Source: JBGOUJ01 sp041477005 (GTDB taxonomy: Bacteria; Acidobacteriota; Terriglobia; Bryobacterales; JACQDG01). Taken from it: a stretch of 8,864 bases of DNA. Below the pieces are notes generated by a model, which was given only the letters and a program-made list of their open reading frames with translations, made no database searches and had not been told where the DNA came from. Numbering within the stretch: position 1 is the stretch's first letter; each line of letters opens with the position of its first letter. Made by a program: the position numbers and the translations under genes. The stretch lies in the NCBI GenBank assembly GCA_041477005.1, contig JBGOUJ010000317.1, positions 1 through 8,864 on the forward strand. Reading direction: 5' to 3'. Shown piece after piece: positions 1-6,600 of this stretch.

Positions 1-478
1 CCTTGATTCTGAGATGATGCGCCTCGTCGATGACTTTCTTCCACCAGGCCAGGTACTCGTGGACTGTGGTGACCCCTCTTGGGCTGATCGGAGTGACGCC
101 CTCCACCTTGCCGCCGCTGGGAAGCGCGCCCAGCAGCTCGGGGCCGAAGATGGAAGCATGCAGCACGTCGGGCCGCACTTGCCGCACGGTATCGAGCATC
201 TGGTAAGTAACTTCGCGTTCTTTGTACCAGTATTCGCCGCCAAACAGCAGGTTGAACCACGTTCCCGGCTCTTTGGGAACCGGCAGCGGCTTCTTTCGCG
301 ACGGGATGGGCTTGGGCGGAGATGCTTGGGCAACGGCCATCTCCGCGACGCCGATCGCGGTGGCCTCGGGATCAGCCGCCCGGATACAACCGGGGCAGTG
401 GCGGCCCGTAGCCTGCGCCAAGGCTCCGAGCGGCGCCGCGAGAGTCGAGGCCAATAGCTTTCGTCTGGTTGGATTCAT
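1..478 (-). CDS. Tat-exported protein of unknown function (3' end outside window)
   Basis: An open frame runs leftward from an ATG at 478-476 to the window edge with no stop, giving the first 159 residues. The N-terminus has a twin-arginine export signal (TRRKLLAS, residues 4-11) followed by an Ala/Leu-rich stretch, so the protein should be folded in the cytoplasm and exported. A CPGC motif sits at residues 28-31, just after the hydrophobic core. A Pro/Lys-rich linker follows, then a globular part (WFNLLFGGEYWYKERE; VRQVRPDVLHASIFGPELL; HEYLAWWKKVIDEAHHL). This vaguely resembles the start of a TIM-barrel glycosidase-like domain, but I do not recognise the family. A GGAGG lies 3 bases before the ATG. 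The gene starts 14 bases after the quinoprotein stop on the same strand, so it is very probably the last visible gene of that operon. The gene is supported by context and export signal; the function is not known. Confidence 0.8.
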   Translation of the reverse strand, partial: MNPTRRKLLASTLAAPLGALAQATGRHCPGCIRAADPEATAIGVAEMAVAQASPPKPIPSRKKPLPVPKEPGTWFNLLFGGEYWYKEREVTYQMLDTVRQVRPDVLHASIFGPELLGALPSGGKVEGVTPISPRGVTTVHEYLAWWKKVIDEAHHLRIK

Positions 479-492
479 GGTCCTCCGCCTCT

Positions 493-2082
493 TTATTGGG
501 CTGGGGAGGCGTCGTACAGCCCGAAGGCCACCACGTCCGACCCGGCCTCGACGGCCACATATTGTTTCCCCTTAAAGCTGTACGTCATCGGGGAAGCCGC
601 TATGGCCTGGCCGGTGTTGAAGTGCCAGAGCGCTTTGCCGGTTTTCGCGTCGAGCGCCAGGAAGCTGCCCTGCGGGCTGCCGGCAAAAATCAGCCCCCCG
701 GCCGTCGAGAGCAGGCCCGCGCCATAGGCCCGCGCGCCGATCAGTTTGTATTCCCACTGCAGCTTGCCGGTGGTCAGATCGAGCGCGCGGACGTAAGTCT
801 GCAGCGGGTCTTCGGGATCGTCGCTCATGCCGGTGCCGTTGAAAGGGAAGCCGCCCGGCCGGAACGTTTCGGTGGACTTCGTGTGGATGCCGCAGCCTTC
901 CAGCGCCTCAAGATAGAAGTAACCTGTATCCGGGTTGTAGGCAGGGGACATCCAGTTGGTGGCGCCGGCGGCCGAGGGACAAATCTTGGTGCCTTGAAAC
1001 GAGGGCTCGACGCCGGGAATCAGGATCGGGCGGCCTTCCTTGGTGAGTCCCTTGGCCCAGTTCTGCTGGACGAAGGGCGTGCCGTGCAGAAACTGGCCCG
1101 TGGTCCGGTCGAGCACGTAGTAGAAGCCGTTGCGGTTGGCCTGCACCAGCAGCTTGCGCATCTGGCCCTCGAACGGCGCATCGATCAGCACGGGGATCTC
1201 GACGGCGTCCCAATCGACCACGTCGTGGGGCGTGAACTGGAAATACCATTTCAGCCGGCCCGTGTCGGCGTCCAGCGCCACCATGCTCTCGGTATAGAGG
1301 TTGTCGCCCTTGCGCACGTCGCCGTTGTAGTCGGGCGCCGGATTGCCGATGCCCCAGTAGATCAGGTTCAACCCGGGATCGAAGCTGCCGGTGAGCCAGG
1401 TGTCGCCGCCGGCGCTCTTCCAGGAATCGCCGGCCCAGGTTTCGTTGCCGGGCTCGCCCGGGCCGGGGATGGCGTTCCAGCGCCAGAGCCGCTCGCCGGT
1501 GGTCGCATCAAAAGCGGCGAGCAAACCGTTCATGCCGTAATCGCCCGGAGCGACGCCGGCGATGATCTTGCCGTTGAGGACCAGGGGCGCCGCCGGCGAC
1601 CAGTAGCCGTCTTTGGCCTCGGCGACCTTCGACTGCCAGAGGAAACTGCCGGTGCGCGCGTCGAGGGCAATCAGAAAAGCGTCGGGCGTGGTGAAGTAGA
1701 CCCGGTTGCCGTAAACCGCCACGCCGCGGTTGGGACCCTGGCCCTGCGTGGACGGATAGCGGTAGGTCCAGATCAAGCGTCCCGTGCGGCCATCGAGCGC
1801 ATACACTTCTCTCGCCTGCGTGACGTACATCACGCCGTCCACCACGATCGGCACGCTTTCGAGCCTCGACGCCCGAGGCACGTGGAAGATCCATTGCGGC
1901 ACAAGCGTGTGGGCGTTGCCGGTGTGGATTTGCTTCAGCAGGCTGTGACGTTGCGAGTTGTAGGATCCCGAGTAAGTGAGCCAGTTGCCCGGATCGGCCT
2001 TCTTCAAATCCTGGGAAGTCACCTGGGCCGCCGCCGGCAGCAGAAAGCAGATCCAGCAAATCAGCCTCGCGGGCTTCGTCAT
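493..2082 (-). CDS. PQQ-dependent alcohol dehydrogenase-like quinoprotein, periplasmic
   Basis: 529 residues with a Sec signal peptide (residues 1 to about 20) and an eight-bladed propeller shown by repeated ALD..TG..LW blade motifs (95-105, 139-149, 190-200, 269-279, 433-443, 476-486). The family oxidises alcohols or aldehydes with PQQ and passes electrons to a cytochrome c. The active-site region TPHDVVDWD (284-292) supplies the catalytic Asp290, and Asp292 two residues later matches the extra Asp typical of lanthanide-dependent XoxF/ExaF enzymes. The metal-binding Asn is N247 in GIGNP. The usual metal-binding Glu is replaced by Asp181 (PGDYG). The adjacent Cys-Cys pair of classical enzymes is absent; that loop reads GQGPNRG (114-120), and the mature protein has only C368 and C397. 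No heme motif is present, so it is not a quinohemoprotein. The start overlaps the cytochrome stop (ATGA), and GAGGAGG lies 7 bases upstream. The substrate is unknown. Confidence 0.93.
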   Translation of the reverse strand: MTKPARLICWICFLLPAAAQVTSQDLKKADPGNWLTYSGSYNSQRHSLLKQIHTGNAHTLVPQWIFHVPRASRLESVPIVVDGVMYVTQAREVYALDGRTGRLIWTYRYPSTQGQGPNRGVAVYGNRVYFTTPDAFLIALDARTGSFLWQSKVAEAKDGYWSPAAPLVLNGKIIAGVAPGDYGMNGLLAAFDATTGERLWRWNAIPGPGEPGNETWAGDSWKSAGGDTWLTGSFDPGLNLIYWGIGNPAPDYNGDVRKGDNLYTESMVALDADTGRLKWYFQFTPHDVVDWDAVEIPVLIDAPFEGQMRKLLVQANRNGFYYVLDRTTGQFLHGTPFVQQNWAKGLTKEGRPILIPGVEPSFQGTKICPSAAGATNWMSPAYNPDTGYFYLEALEGCGIHTKSTETFRPGGFPFNGTGMSDDPEDPLQTYVRALDLTTGKLQWEYKLIGARAYGAGLLSTAGGLIFAGSPQGSFLALDAKTGKALWHFNTGQAIAASPMTYSFKGKQYVAVEAGSDVVAFGLYDASPAQ

Positions 2083-2909
2083 GGCTCGTCCTCCTCGCCT
2101 CGCCGGCGCTGGGGCTTGTGACGGGCCTGCCGGCTGAGGAACGCGAGCAGGTCTTGGATCTCGGCAGCCGTGAGCGTTTTGTCGTAATCGTTGGGCATAA
2201 GGGATTCGCTCTTGTAGTGGACCTCGCGAACCTCGCCGCGAGTGAGCAGTTGCAGTTGGTCGCGGCTGTCCAGAAGCTGCAGAGAGAAATTGTCCTCGTT
2301 CTTGATAATGCCTGAGAGGCGGCGCCCGTCCGTGGTCACAACGTCGGCCGGCTGGTAGCCGCTCGGAATCTGCGGGCGAGGCCGGGTCAGGGCATTGCGG
2401 ATCTCGAGCAGGGTGCGCTGGGCGCCGATGCTCGAAAGTTCCGCCCCCACGATGCCGCCCCGCCCTTCGATCGCGTGGCAGGAGCCGCAGCGGCCCTTAC
2501 CCTGGAAGATCTGCTCGCCGTGTGCGACGTCGCCCGGCACAAAAGCCTCCGAGGCGCTGGCGCGCAGGCTGCGAACATAGGCCACGACCTTCCAGAGATC
2601 CATGGGTGCGAGGCTCGAAGGAGGCATCTCGGTGCCGGGGATGCCCTTCTGAATCGCCTCGAAAATAGATTCGTCCTTCGAGCGTACGTAGTCGCGCCCG
2701 CCGGCCAGCCCCGGGCCGCGCCCACCCGCCGTGCCGTTCAGGCCGTGGCACCCCGTGCAGGAGCGGTTGTAGATCTCGTGGCCTTCGCGGACGGCCTGCT
2801 CGCTCGAGCCGAGCGGGTTGGTCTTCTCGGGCGGGCCGGATCGCCGCTGCGCCGGCGCCGCCACCGCCACCAGGAGGACCGCCGCCAGCCACCTGCTTGT
2901 CTTTAGCAT
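2079..2909 (-). CDS. Diheme c-type cytochrome with C-terminal putative heme-binding domain
   Basis: 276 residues. A Sec signal peptide (MLKTSRWLAAVLLVAVAAPA) shows periplasmic export. The first class I cytochrome c domain has CTGCH at 51-55 and a likely axial Met95 (GTEMPP). The second heme site is CGSCH at 141-145 with Met238 (SLMPNDY) as likely ligand. Residues about 135-260, with a VTTDGRRLSGIIKNE segment (191-205), match the putative heme-binding domain common in planctomycetes and acidobacteria (TIGR02603-like, from memory). The C-terminus is a short charged tail. The start at 2909 is preferred over an in-frame ATG at 2954 because it places the signal peptide at the N-terminus and has GGAAGG 5 bases upstream. 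The stop overlaps the quinoprotein start by four bases, so the two are translationally coupled. Its likely job is to accept electrons from the quinoprotein and hand them to the respiratory chain. Confidence 0.92.
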   Translation of the reverse strand: MLKTSRWLAAVLLVAVAAPAQRRSGPPEKTNPLGSSEQAVREGHEIYNRSCTGCHGLNGTAGGRGPGLAGGRDYVRSKDESIFEAIQKGIPGTEMPPSSLAPMDLWKVVAYVRSLRASASEAFVPGDVAHGEQIFQGKGRCGSCHAIEGRGGIVGAELSSIGAQRTLLEIRNALTRPRPQIPSGYQPADVVTTDGRRLSGIIKNEDNFSLQLLDSRDQLQLLTRGEVREVHYKSESLMPNDYDKTLTAAEIQDLLAFLSRQARHKPQRRRGEEDEP

Positions 2910-2914
2910 CTCGA

Positions 2915-2920
2915 CCTTCC
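2915..2920 (-). promoter_or_regulatory. Ribosome binding site that fixes the cytochrome start
   Basis: GGAAGG on the minus strand, 5 bases before the ATG at 2909. It decides between this start and the longer in-frame ATG at 2954, which would put 15 polar residues before the signal peptide. Confidence 0.6.
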
Positions 2921-2960
2921 TATCGTACCCGGCAGACACTCCTCGATGGCTCACTACCTA

Positions 2961-4259
2961 TCAGCCCCGCCGCGCGCGGTCGGAAGCAGGCTTGAGAATT
3001 TCCTTGAGCCGTGCAGCGACCAGCTTTTCATCTCCGGGCTGGAGGGTGTTCGAGGTGATGGAGATCACGTAGTTTGCATCGCTGGGGCGGCGCTCCTGCT
3101 TCGGCTGCGGATCTTCGCGCCTCACCAGCTCGCGCCCCATGCCGTTGTAAACCTCGATATGCGGCTCACCATTGCGGAGCGCTTCAATGCAATCCTGCTT
3201 TGTCAGGCCGAACGCCTGCTCGTCCCAGCGCACGGCGAGATGCGGGACCTCGTTGCCGACCTTGCGGTAATAGATCTCAGCCTGCACGCCGGGGATGGCG
3301 TTGACGGTCTTGGCGATCGACTGCAAGCGAGACTCCCACACGCGACAGTCGGCTTGATAGTCGCGCTTGGAGGACCATTCTACGGCCGCCAGCGCGCCGA
3401 CGATCTCTTCTTTGCCGACCTTCATCGGGCGGCAGATCGCGCCCTCGAACGGCGAGCCGTTGTGCAGCGCCGCCTCGATCAGATCTTTGCGGCCGAACAG
3501 AAGGCCGCTGCACTGCGGCCCCATCAACCCTTTGCCGCCACTGACGCAGAAGAGGTCGGCGCCATAGGATGCCAGTGTCTTGAGCCGCTCGAAGGGCGGG
3601 CAGGTGGCTGCGCCGTCGAGCATGAGCGGCACGCCACGCCGCTTGCAGATGGCGATCGCTTCCTCGAGCTTCACCGGACCGTTGTGGCCGTACGTGTATT
3701 CCATCATGGCCGTCTTTTCGTTGATCGCCGCTTCCAGCTCGTCCAGGGTGTGCACCACTACGAGCTTGGCGCCGGTGAGCGCGATGCCTCGATCCCAGGG
3801 GCTGCGGTGGGTGATGAGGACCTCGTTTTTCATGCCTTCGGTATCGGGCAGGCGATGGATTTTGTCAGGGTCCGTTCCGGCGATGCAGCCGGCGGTGGCT
3901 TGCGCAATACAGGCTGCCGAGCCGCTGCAAACCATGGCCGCTTCGGTTCCGACAAACTTCGCCAGCCGCGCTCCGACTGCCCGCTGCAGCTCTACAATCT
4001 CCACATAGTGCTCTGTCGCCCGCTCCATGGCGCGGTGCACCTCGGGCGGCATCAGCGTGCAGGAATAAAACGTCACGACCCCCTGACCGTTGATCAGGGT
4101 GCGGACGCCGAGCTCCTCGTAGATGCTGCGGGCTGCTGTGGTGGTCTTGTGACCGGCGGCTGCGGCGGGCGTAACAGCAGCCAGACCGCCGAGCACCGGA
4201 GTCATCGCCGCGCCTTGCAAAAACAGCCTGCGGCTCACGGACGATCGCCTGGTCCTCAT
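2961..4259 (-). CDS. Tat-exported SelA-like PLP-dependent enzyme
   Basis: 432 residues. It starts with a strong twin-arginine signal (SRRLFLQGA, 9-17) and an Ala-rich hydrophobic stretch to about residue 35. The rest is a fold-type I PLP enzyme of the SelA/D-glucosaminate-6-phosphate ammonia-lyase group. A small-residue cofactor phosphate loop lies at CSGSAAC (111-117), Asp215 in LMLDGAA should contact the pyridine nitrogen, and Lys243 in SGGKGLMGPQ should form the Schiff base. The N-terminal tRNA-binding part of true SelA is missing and an export signal replaces it, so selenocysteine synthesis is very unlikely; automatic annotation may still say 'seryl-tRNA selenium transferase'. A lyase, eliminase or aldolase-type reaction on an amino or hydroxy acid is more likely, but this is inference. 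GGGAGG lies 6 bases before the ATG. It appears to be the first gene of the leftward operon, 51 bases upstream of the cytochrome gene. Confidence 0.9.
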   Translation of the reverse strand: MRTRRSSVSRRLFLQGAAMTPVLGGLAAVTPAAAAGHKTTTAARSIYEELGVRTLINGQGVVTFYSCTLMPPEVHRAMERATEHYVEIVELQRAVGARLAKFVGTEAAMVCSGSAACIAQATAGCIAGTDPDKIHRLPDTEGMKNEVLITHRSPWDRGIALTGAKLVVVHTLDELEAAINEKTAMMEYTYGHNGPVKLEEAIAICKRRGVPLMLDGAATCPPFERLKTLASYGADLFCVSGGKGLMGPQCSGLLFGRKDLIEAALHNGSPFEGAICRPMKVGKEEIVGALAAVEWSSKRDYQADCRVWESRLQSIAKTVNAIPGVQAEIYYRKVGNEVPHLAVRWDEQAFGLTKQDCIEALRNGEPHIEVYNGMGRELVRREDPQPKQERRPSDANYVISITSNTLQPGDEKLVAARLKEILKPASDRARRG

Positions 4260-4301
4260 GAGGGACCTCCCTTCGCTTGTGGAATCACTGCCGACAGTTG
4301 A

Positions 4302-4307
4302 ATTGTA
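4302..4307 (-). promoter_or_regulatory. Possible -10 box of the leftward PLP/cytochrome/quinoprotein operon
   Basis: TACAAT on the minus strand, 42 bases before the start of the PLP enzyme gene. The transcript would begin near 4295. No good -35 hexamer is visible at 16-18 bases upstream, so the call rests on the -10 match and position only. Confidence 0.3.
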
Positions 4308-4328
4308 CTAAAACGCTGACGCGAAAAG

Positions 4329-4378
4329 AGTTGCAGAGTAGAAGTTGCAGAGTAGAAGAGTAGAAGTTGCAGAGTAGA
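4329..4378. repeat. Tandem array of 7-base units in a divergent spacer
   Basis: Two alternating 7-base units, AGTTGCA and GAGTAGA, follow each other: 4329, 4336, 4343, 4350, then one extra A at 4357, then GAGTAGA at 4358, AGTTGCA at 4365 and GAGTAGA at 4372. The array lies in the 157-base spacer between the leftward operon and the antitoxin gene. Its unit length equals that of the two arrays near 6601 and 6715, though the unit sequence differs. Confidence 0.85.
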
Positions 4379-4416
4379 ATAAGTACTTGGCAGGAGGAAG
4401 AGCTATCATAAGAAAC

Positions 4417-4701
4417 ATGATCTCTCTGCACATGACGGAAGCCGAGGTTGTCCGCGACCTGAAGGCTGTGCTGGAAAAGGTCCAGCAAGGAGTGGAAATC
4501 ATCATTGAGAAGGACAACCGACCGATTGCGGTCATCAAGCCACCGCAGCCGCTCCGCCGGACCATCTCCGAGTGCATCGCGGTGGCCGTCCAGCGCGAAA
4601 AGGAGCGGGGCTATGCCGTCACGCTTGACCCTGATTTTGCAGCCGACGTCGACCAGATTGTCCAAAACCGGCAGCCCTGGAATCCGACGTCGTGGAACTG
4701 A
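4417..4701 (+). CDS. Phd/YefM-like antitoxin of a VapBC-type pair
   Basis: 94 residues from the ATG at 4417. The N-terminal half (MTEAEVVRDLKAVLEKVQQG, residues 6-25, then EIIIEKDNRPIAVIKPP) is the typical Phd/YefM DNA-binding fold with its conserved 'hard-wired' strand. The C-terminal half (VTLDPDFAADVDQIV, then RQPWNP) looks like the acidic toxin-wrapping tail. Such proteins neutralise the toxin and repress their own operon. A longer frame from a TTG at 4387 is possible, but it would translate through AGGAGG (4392-4397). That AGGAGG lies 19 bases before the ATG, unusually far, so the exact start is uncertain by a few codons. The last 10 bases overlap the toxin gene, as is usual for these pairs. 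Antisense frames here are shadows. Confidence 0.85.
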   Translation: MISLHMTEAEVVRDLKAVLEKVQQGVEIIIEKDNRPIAVIKPPQPLRRTISECIAVAVQREKERGYAVTLDPDFAADVDQIVQNRQPWNPTSWN

Positions 4702-5045
4702 TCCTCGACACCAGTGTCCTCGTCACGGCGGAGCGTCGCGGCCACAGCGTTCCTGAGATCCTCGCACAACTCCGGGAGGCGTTTGGCGAGGCCGAGACAA
4801 GTCTTTCGGTGGTCACCATCGTGGAGTTGGCGCACGGCATCCAGCGCGCGAAGCTGGGAGCGCAGCGCCGTCTCCGCCAAGCCTTCGTCGAAGAGCTGAT
4901 GGCCATACTCAGGGTGCATCCGATCACTCCTGAGATCGCCCAACGCGCCGGCTTGATCTCTGGCGAGCAGGCCGAGCGCGGCATCCATCTTCCCTTCGGT
5001 CGAAGGCCGTCGCCCAGTCCCGGGCATGGTTCTGGCAGATCCTGA
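4692..5045 (+). pseudogene. VapC-like PIN-domain toxin, C-terminus lost
   Basis: The frame starts at GTG 4692 inside the antitoxin gene and encodes 117 residues. The first 102 read as a PIN-domain ribonuclease: MELILDTSVLV with Asp6, TIVELAHGI with Glu45, and the ITPEIAQRAG...GEQAERGIHLPF segment. In intact VapC toxins that segment is followed by an acidic cluster (often DxxIA.TA) and a TxNxxDF motif that complete the magnesium site. Here, after residue 102, the frame turns into an Arg/Ser/Pro/Gly-rich tail (GRRPSPSPGHGSGRS) and stops. Neither of the other two plus frames downstream restores the missing motifs, so this is a deletion or replacement, not a simple frameshift. Half of the catalytic acidic residues are therefore absent and the toxin is probably inactive. 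It could still be translated and bind the antitoxin. Confidence 0.7.
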
Positions 5046-5066
5046 AACAGCCCCGGAAACCCATCT

Positions 5067-5138
5067 CACCGCGGAGACCAGAGCACGCAGAGGCTGATAG
5101 CAAAGGGTTTTCTCAGCGCGCTCGGCGTCTCCGCGGTG
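5067..5138. repeat. Imperfect hairpin element (MITE/REP-like)
   Basis: The outer arms CACCGCGGAGAC (5067-5078) and GTCTCCGCGGTG (5127-5138) are perfect reverse complements of 12 bases. After a one-base offset, the inner arms continue with 10 of 12 matches (GAGCACGCAGAG at 5081-5092 against the complement of CTCAGCGCGCTC at 5112-5123). The loop is about 19 bases. It begins about 20 bases downstream of the truncated toxin stop and has no run of T after the stem, so it is not a standard terminator. Similar 'CCGCGGAGAC.CAGAG' repeats are scattered in many genomes; a copy count is needed to call it a family here. Confidence 0.65.
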
Positions 5139-5229
5139 TATCAAATCGGTTTTTGAGCAGCCTGCCTGGAAAGGAACCTTCAGGCCGAACTGAATCCCGC
5201 GCGGCCACGTTCAGGCATCCAGGAACGGC

Positions 5230-5272
5230 GTGTGGTTCGGAGCGTCGCTCGGTGAAACCGGTGAAACCACAC
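5230..5272. repeat. Inverted repeat with nested palindrome and 9-base tandem duplication
   Basis: GTGTGGTT (5230-5237) is the exact reverse complement of AACCACAC (5265-5272). Between them lie a small palindrome GAGC-GTC-GCTC (5240-5250) and two back-to-back copies of GGTGAAACC (5251-5268). It lies 95-137 bases upstream of the first hydroxy-acid oxidase gene. It could be an operator or a leader structure, or a relic; nothing in the sequence decides. Confidence 0.5.
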
Positions 5273-5299
5273 CGCGGCAATCGCCCCAGCCATTCGTGG

Positions 5300-5305
5300 T
5301 AGAAT
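5300..5305 (+). promoter_or_regulatory. Weak -10-like box upstream of the hydroxy-acid oxidase gene
   Basis: TAGAAT, 61 bases before the ATG at 5367. The hexamer 17 bases upstream (GCAATC) is a poor -35. This is reported only because it is the best candidate in the spacer. Confidence 0.22.
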
Positions 5306-5366
5306 TCATCCGGCTCGGTGGGAAGCTGCAGAGCAGGTTGCTGTTTTCTCGGCCGGGGGGGAGAAA

Positions 5367-6593
5367 ATGCCTATTTCGCAGCCGTGGCCGTGGCTCGAAT
5401 CCATGGCCCGCCGCAAAGCGCTGCGGCGATTGGCAATATTTCTCGCCGGCTCGCCATTCCTTCGATCGCAGATCGATCCCTTCGAAGATCACAGCCGTGT
5501 TCCTGGCCTGAACGAGATCTTCAGTGTTTTTGATTTCGAGCGAGCCGCCCACGCCAAGGTCCCGCGGTCGAGCTACGATTACACGGCCATGGGGGTGGAC
5601 GGCGAATTCACCCTGCGCCGCAATCGGCAGGCTTTTGACTGGGTCACTTTGATTCCCCGAACGATGACTGACGTCAGCTCGATCGATCTTTCCACCGAGG
5701 TCTTCGGGCAAAAAATGAGTTGCCCGATCCTGGTGGCTCCCAGCTCCGGCCACGCCCGCATGCACCCGGAGGGCGAGCTGGCTACTCATCAGGGGGCGAC
5801 GGCGGCCAACGTGACTATGTCGGTGAGCACAGCTTCCAGCTTTCCGATCGAAAAGATCGCAGACGCAGCCAAGGGGCCGTTGTGGTTCCAGCTCTACGCG
5901 AGCGATAGCCCCGAAGAAACTCGGGAGCGCGTGGAGAAAGCTGTGGCGGCCGGCTGCCGGGCCGTTTGCCTCACGGTCGACGTGCAATACTACTCGCATC
6001 GCGAGCGGGAGCTGCATGACCGCAACCTGAACCCGCCCGCCGTCACGATGGCCGGAAGGCCAGCCGCCCCCGGGAGCCGCCGGGCCACGGCGGCGGCGGC
6101 GAGACCGCCGAATGCGTACCACATCCGCGGTCAAGCCGCCTTTCTCGATTGGAAGATGGTCGATGAGATCCATTCCTACACGAAAGTGCCGCTGCTGCTG
6201 AAAGGCGTGCAGAACGCCGCAGACGCCAGGCTGGCGGCGCAGCGGGGCCTCGATGGCGTTATCGTCTCCAACCACGGCGGGCGCTATCTGGATTACGCGC
6301 CCTCCACCTTGGAAGTGCTGCCCGAGATCGTGGATGCCGTTGGCGGGCGCGCCCCGGTGCTGATCGATAGCGGCTTCCGTCGTGGGGCCGACATCCTCAA
6401 AGCGCTGGCACTCGGCGCCAAGGGCGTGCAGGTCGGACGCGCTCCGGTGTGGGGCCTGGGCGCCTTCGGGGCCCCGGGCGTGCAGCGGGTGCTTGAAATC
6501 CTGCGGGCCGAGCTGGCCCAAGCCATGGCCGATACTGGCCGGCCCACGATTGCCTCCATTGACCGCACCTTGGTTGCTGTGGACTTTGTATGA
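5367..6593 (+). CDS. FMN-dependent alpha-hydroxy-acid oxidase/dehydrogenase, exported (complete active site)
   Basis: 408 residues of the glycolate oxidase/lactate dehydrogenase/lactate monooxygenase family, a TIM barrel that oxidises L-2-hydroxy acids to 2-oxo acids with FMN. All key positions are present by alignment to plant glycolate oxidase: Tyr70 (SSYDY), Gln175 and Tyr177 (WFQLY), Thr203 and Asp205 (LTVD), Arg212, Lys279 (LLKG), and catalytic His303 and Arg306 in SNHGGRYLD. The FMN phosphate region is DSGFRRGADILKALALGA (334-351). Residues 222-250 form a low-complexity Pro/Ala/Arg insertion in the variable loop. The N-terminus has a twin-arginine-like signal (MARRKALRRLAIFLAG, 13-28), which suggests a periplasmic enzyme. 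A G-rich Shine-Dalgarno ends 3 bases before the ATG. An internal ATG at 5403 would start right at the signal but has no ribosome site. The exact substrate and acceptor (oxygen or a quinone) cannot be told. Confidence 0.9.
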   Translation: MPISQPWPWLESMARRKALRRLAIFLAGSPFLRSQIDPFEDHSRVPGLNEIFSVFDFERAAHAKVPRSSYDYTAMGVDGEFTLRRNRQAFDWVTLIPRTMTDVSSIDLSTEVFGQKMSCPILVAPSSGHARMHPEGELATHQGATAANVTMSVSTASSFPIEKIADAAKGPLWFQLYASDSPEETRERVEKAVAAGCRAVCLTVDVQYYSHRERELHDRNLNPPAVTMAGRPAAPGSRRATAAAARPPNAYHIRGQAAFLDWKMVDEIHSYTKVPLLLKGVQNAADARLAAQRGLDGVIVSNHGGRYLDYAPSTLEVLPEIVDAVGGRAPVLIDSGFRRGADILKALALGAKGVQVGRAPVWGLGAFGAPGVQRVLEILRAELAQAMADTGRPTIASIDRTLVAVDFV

Positions 6594-6600
6594 AGGAGGC

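Larger units (their letters stand above)
5046..5366. other. Non-coding stretch after the broken toxin
   Basis: About 320 bases without a credible gene on either strand. It holds a hairpin element (5067-5138), an 8-base inverted repeat with an inner palindrome and a 9-base tandem duplication (5230-5272), and a weak promoter-like -10 box (5300-5305). It ends in the ribosome binding site of the first hydroxy-acid oxidase gene (GGGGGGGAG, 5355-5363). Confidence 0.6.

Noticed and set aside
469..2121. 550-codon plus-strand frame
   Set aside because: It lies wholly opposite the quinoprotein and cytochrome end; Arg/Ala/Gly/His-rich without motifs, a high-GC antisense shadow.
2961..4259. Selenocysteine synthase
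   Set aside because: Tat signal replaces the N-terminal tRNA-binding domain, and no selenium genes or tRNA-Sec are in the window.
2946..4301. 451-codon plus-strand frame
   Set aside because: Antisense to the PLP enzyme, which has clear motifs, export signal and ribosome site; no recognisable content of its own.
4329..4378. CRISPR array
   Set aside because: Units are 7 bases, directly adjacent and without spacers; no cas genes are present.
4285..4665. 126-codon minus-strand frame
   Set aside because: Antisense to the antitoxin and runs through the 7-base array, which would code for a meaningless repeat.
5046..5140. Missing C-terminus of the toxin in another frame
   Set aside because: Reading the other two plus frames gave no acidic cluster or TxNxxDF-type motif, so a simple frameshift does not explain the loss.
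5211..6521. 436-codon minus-strand frame
   Set aside because: Antisense to the first hydroxy-acid oxidase; no family motifs or ribosome site.
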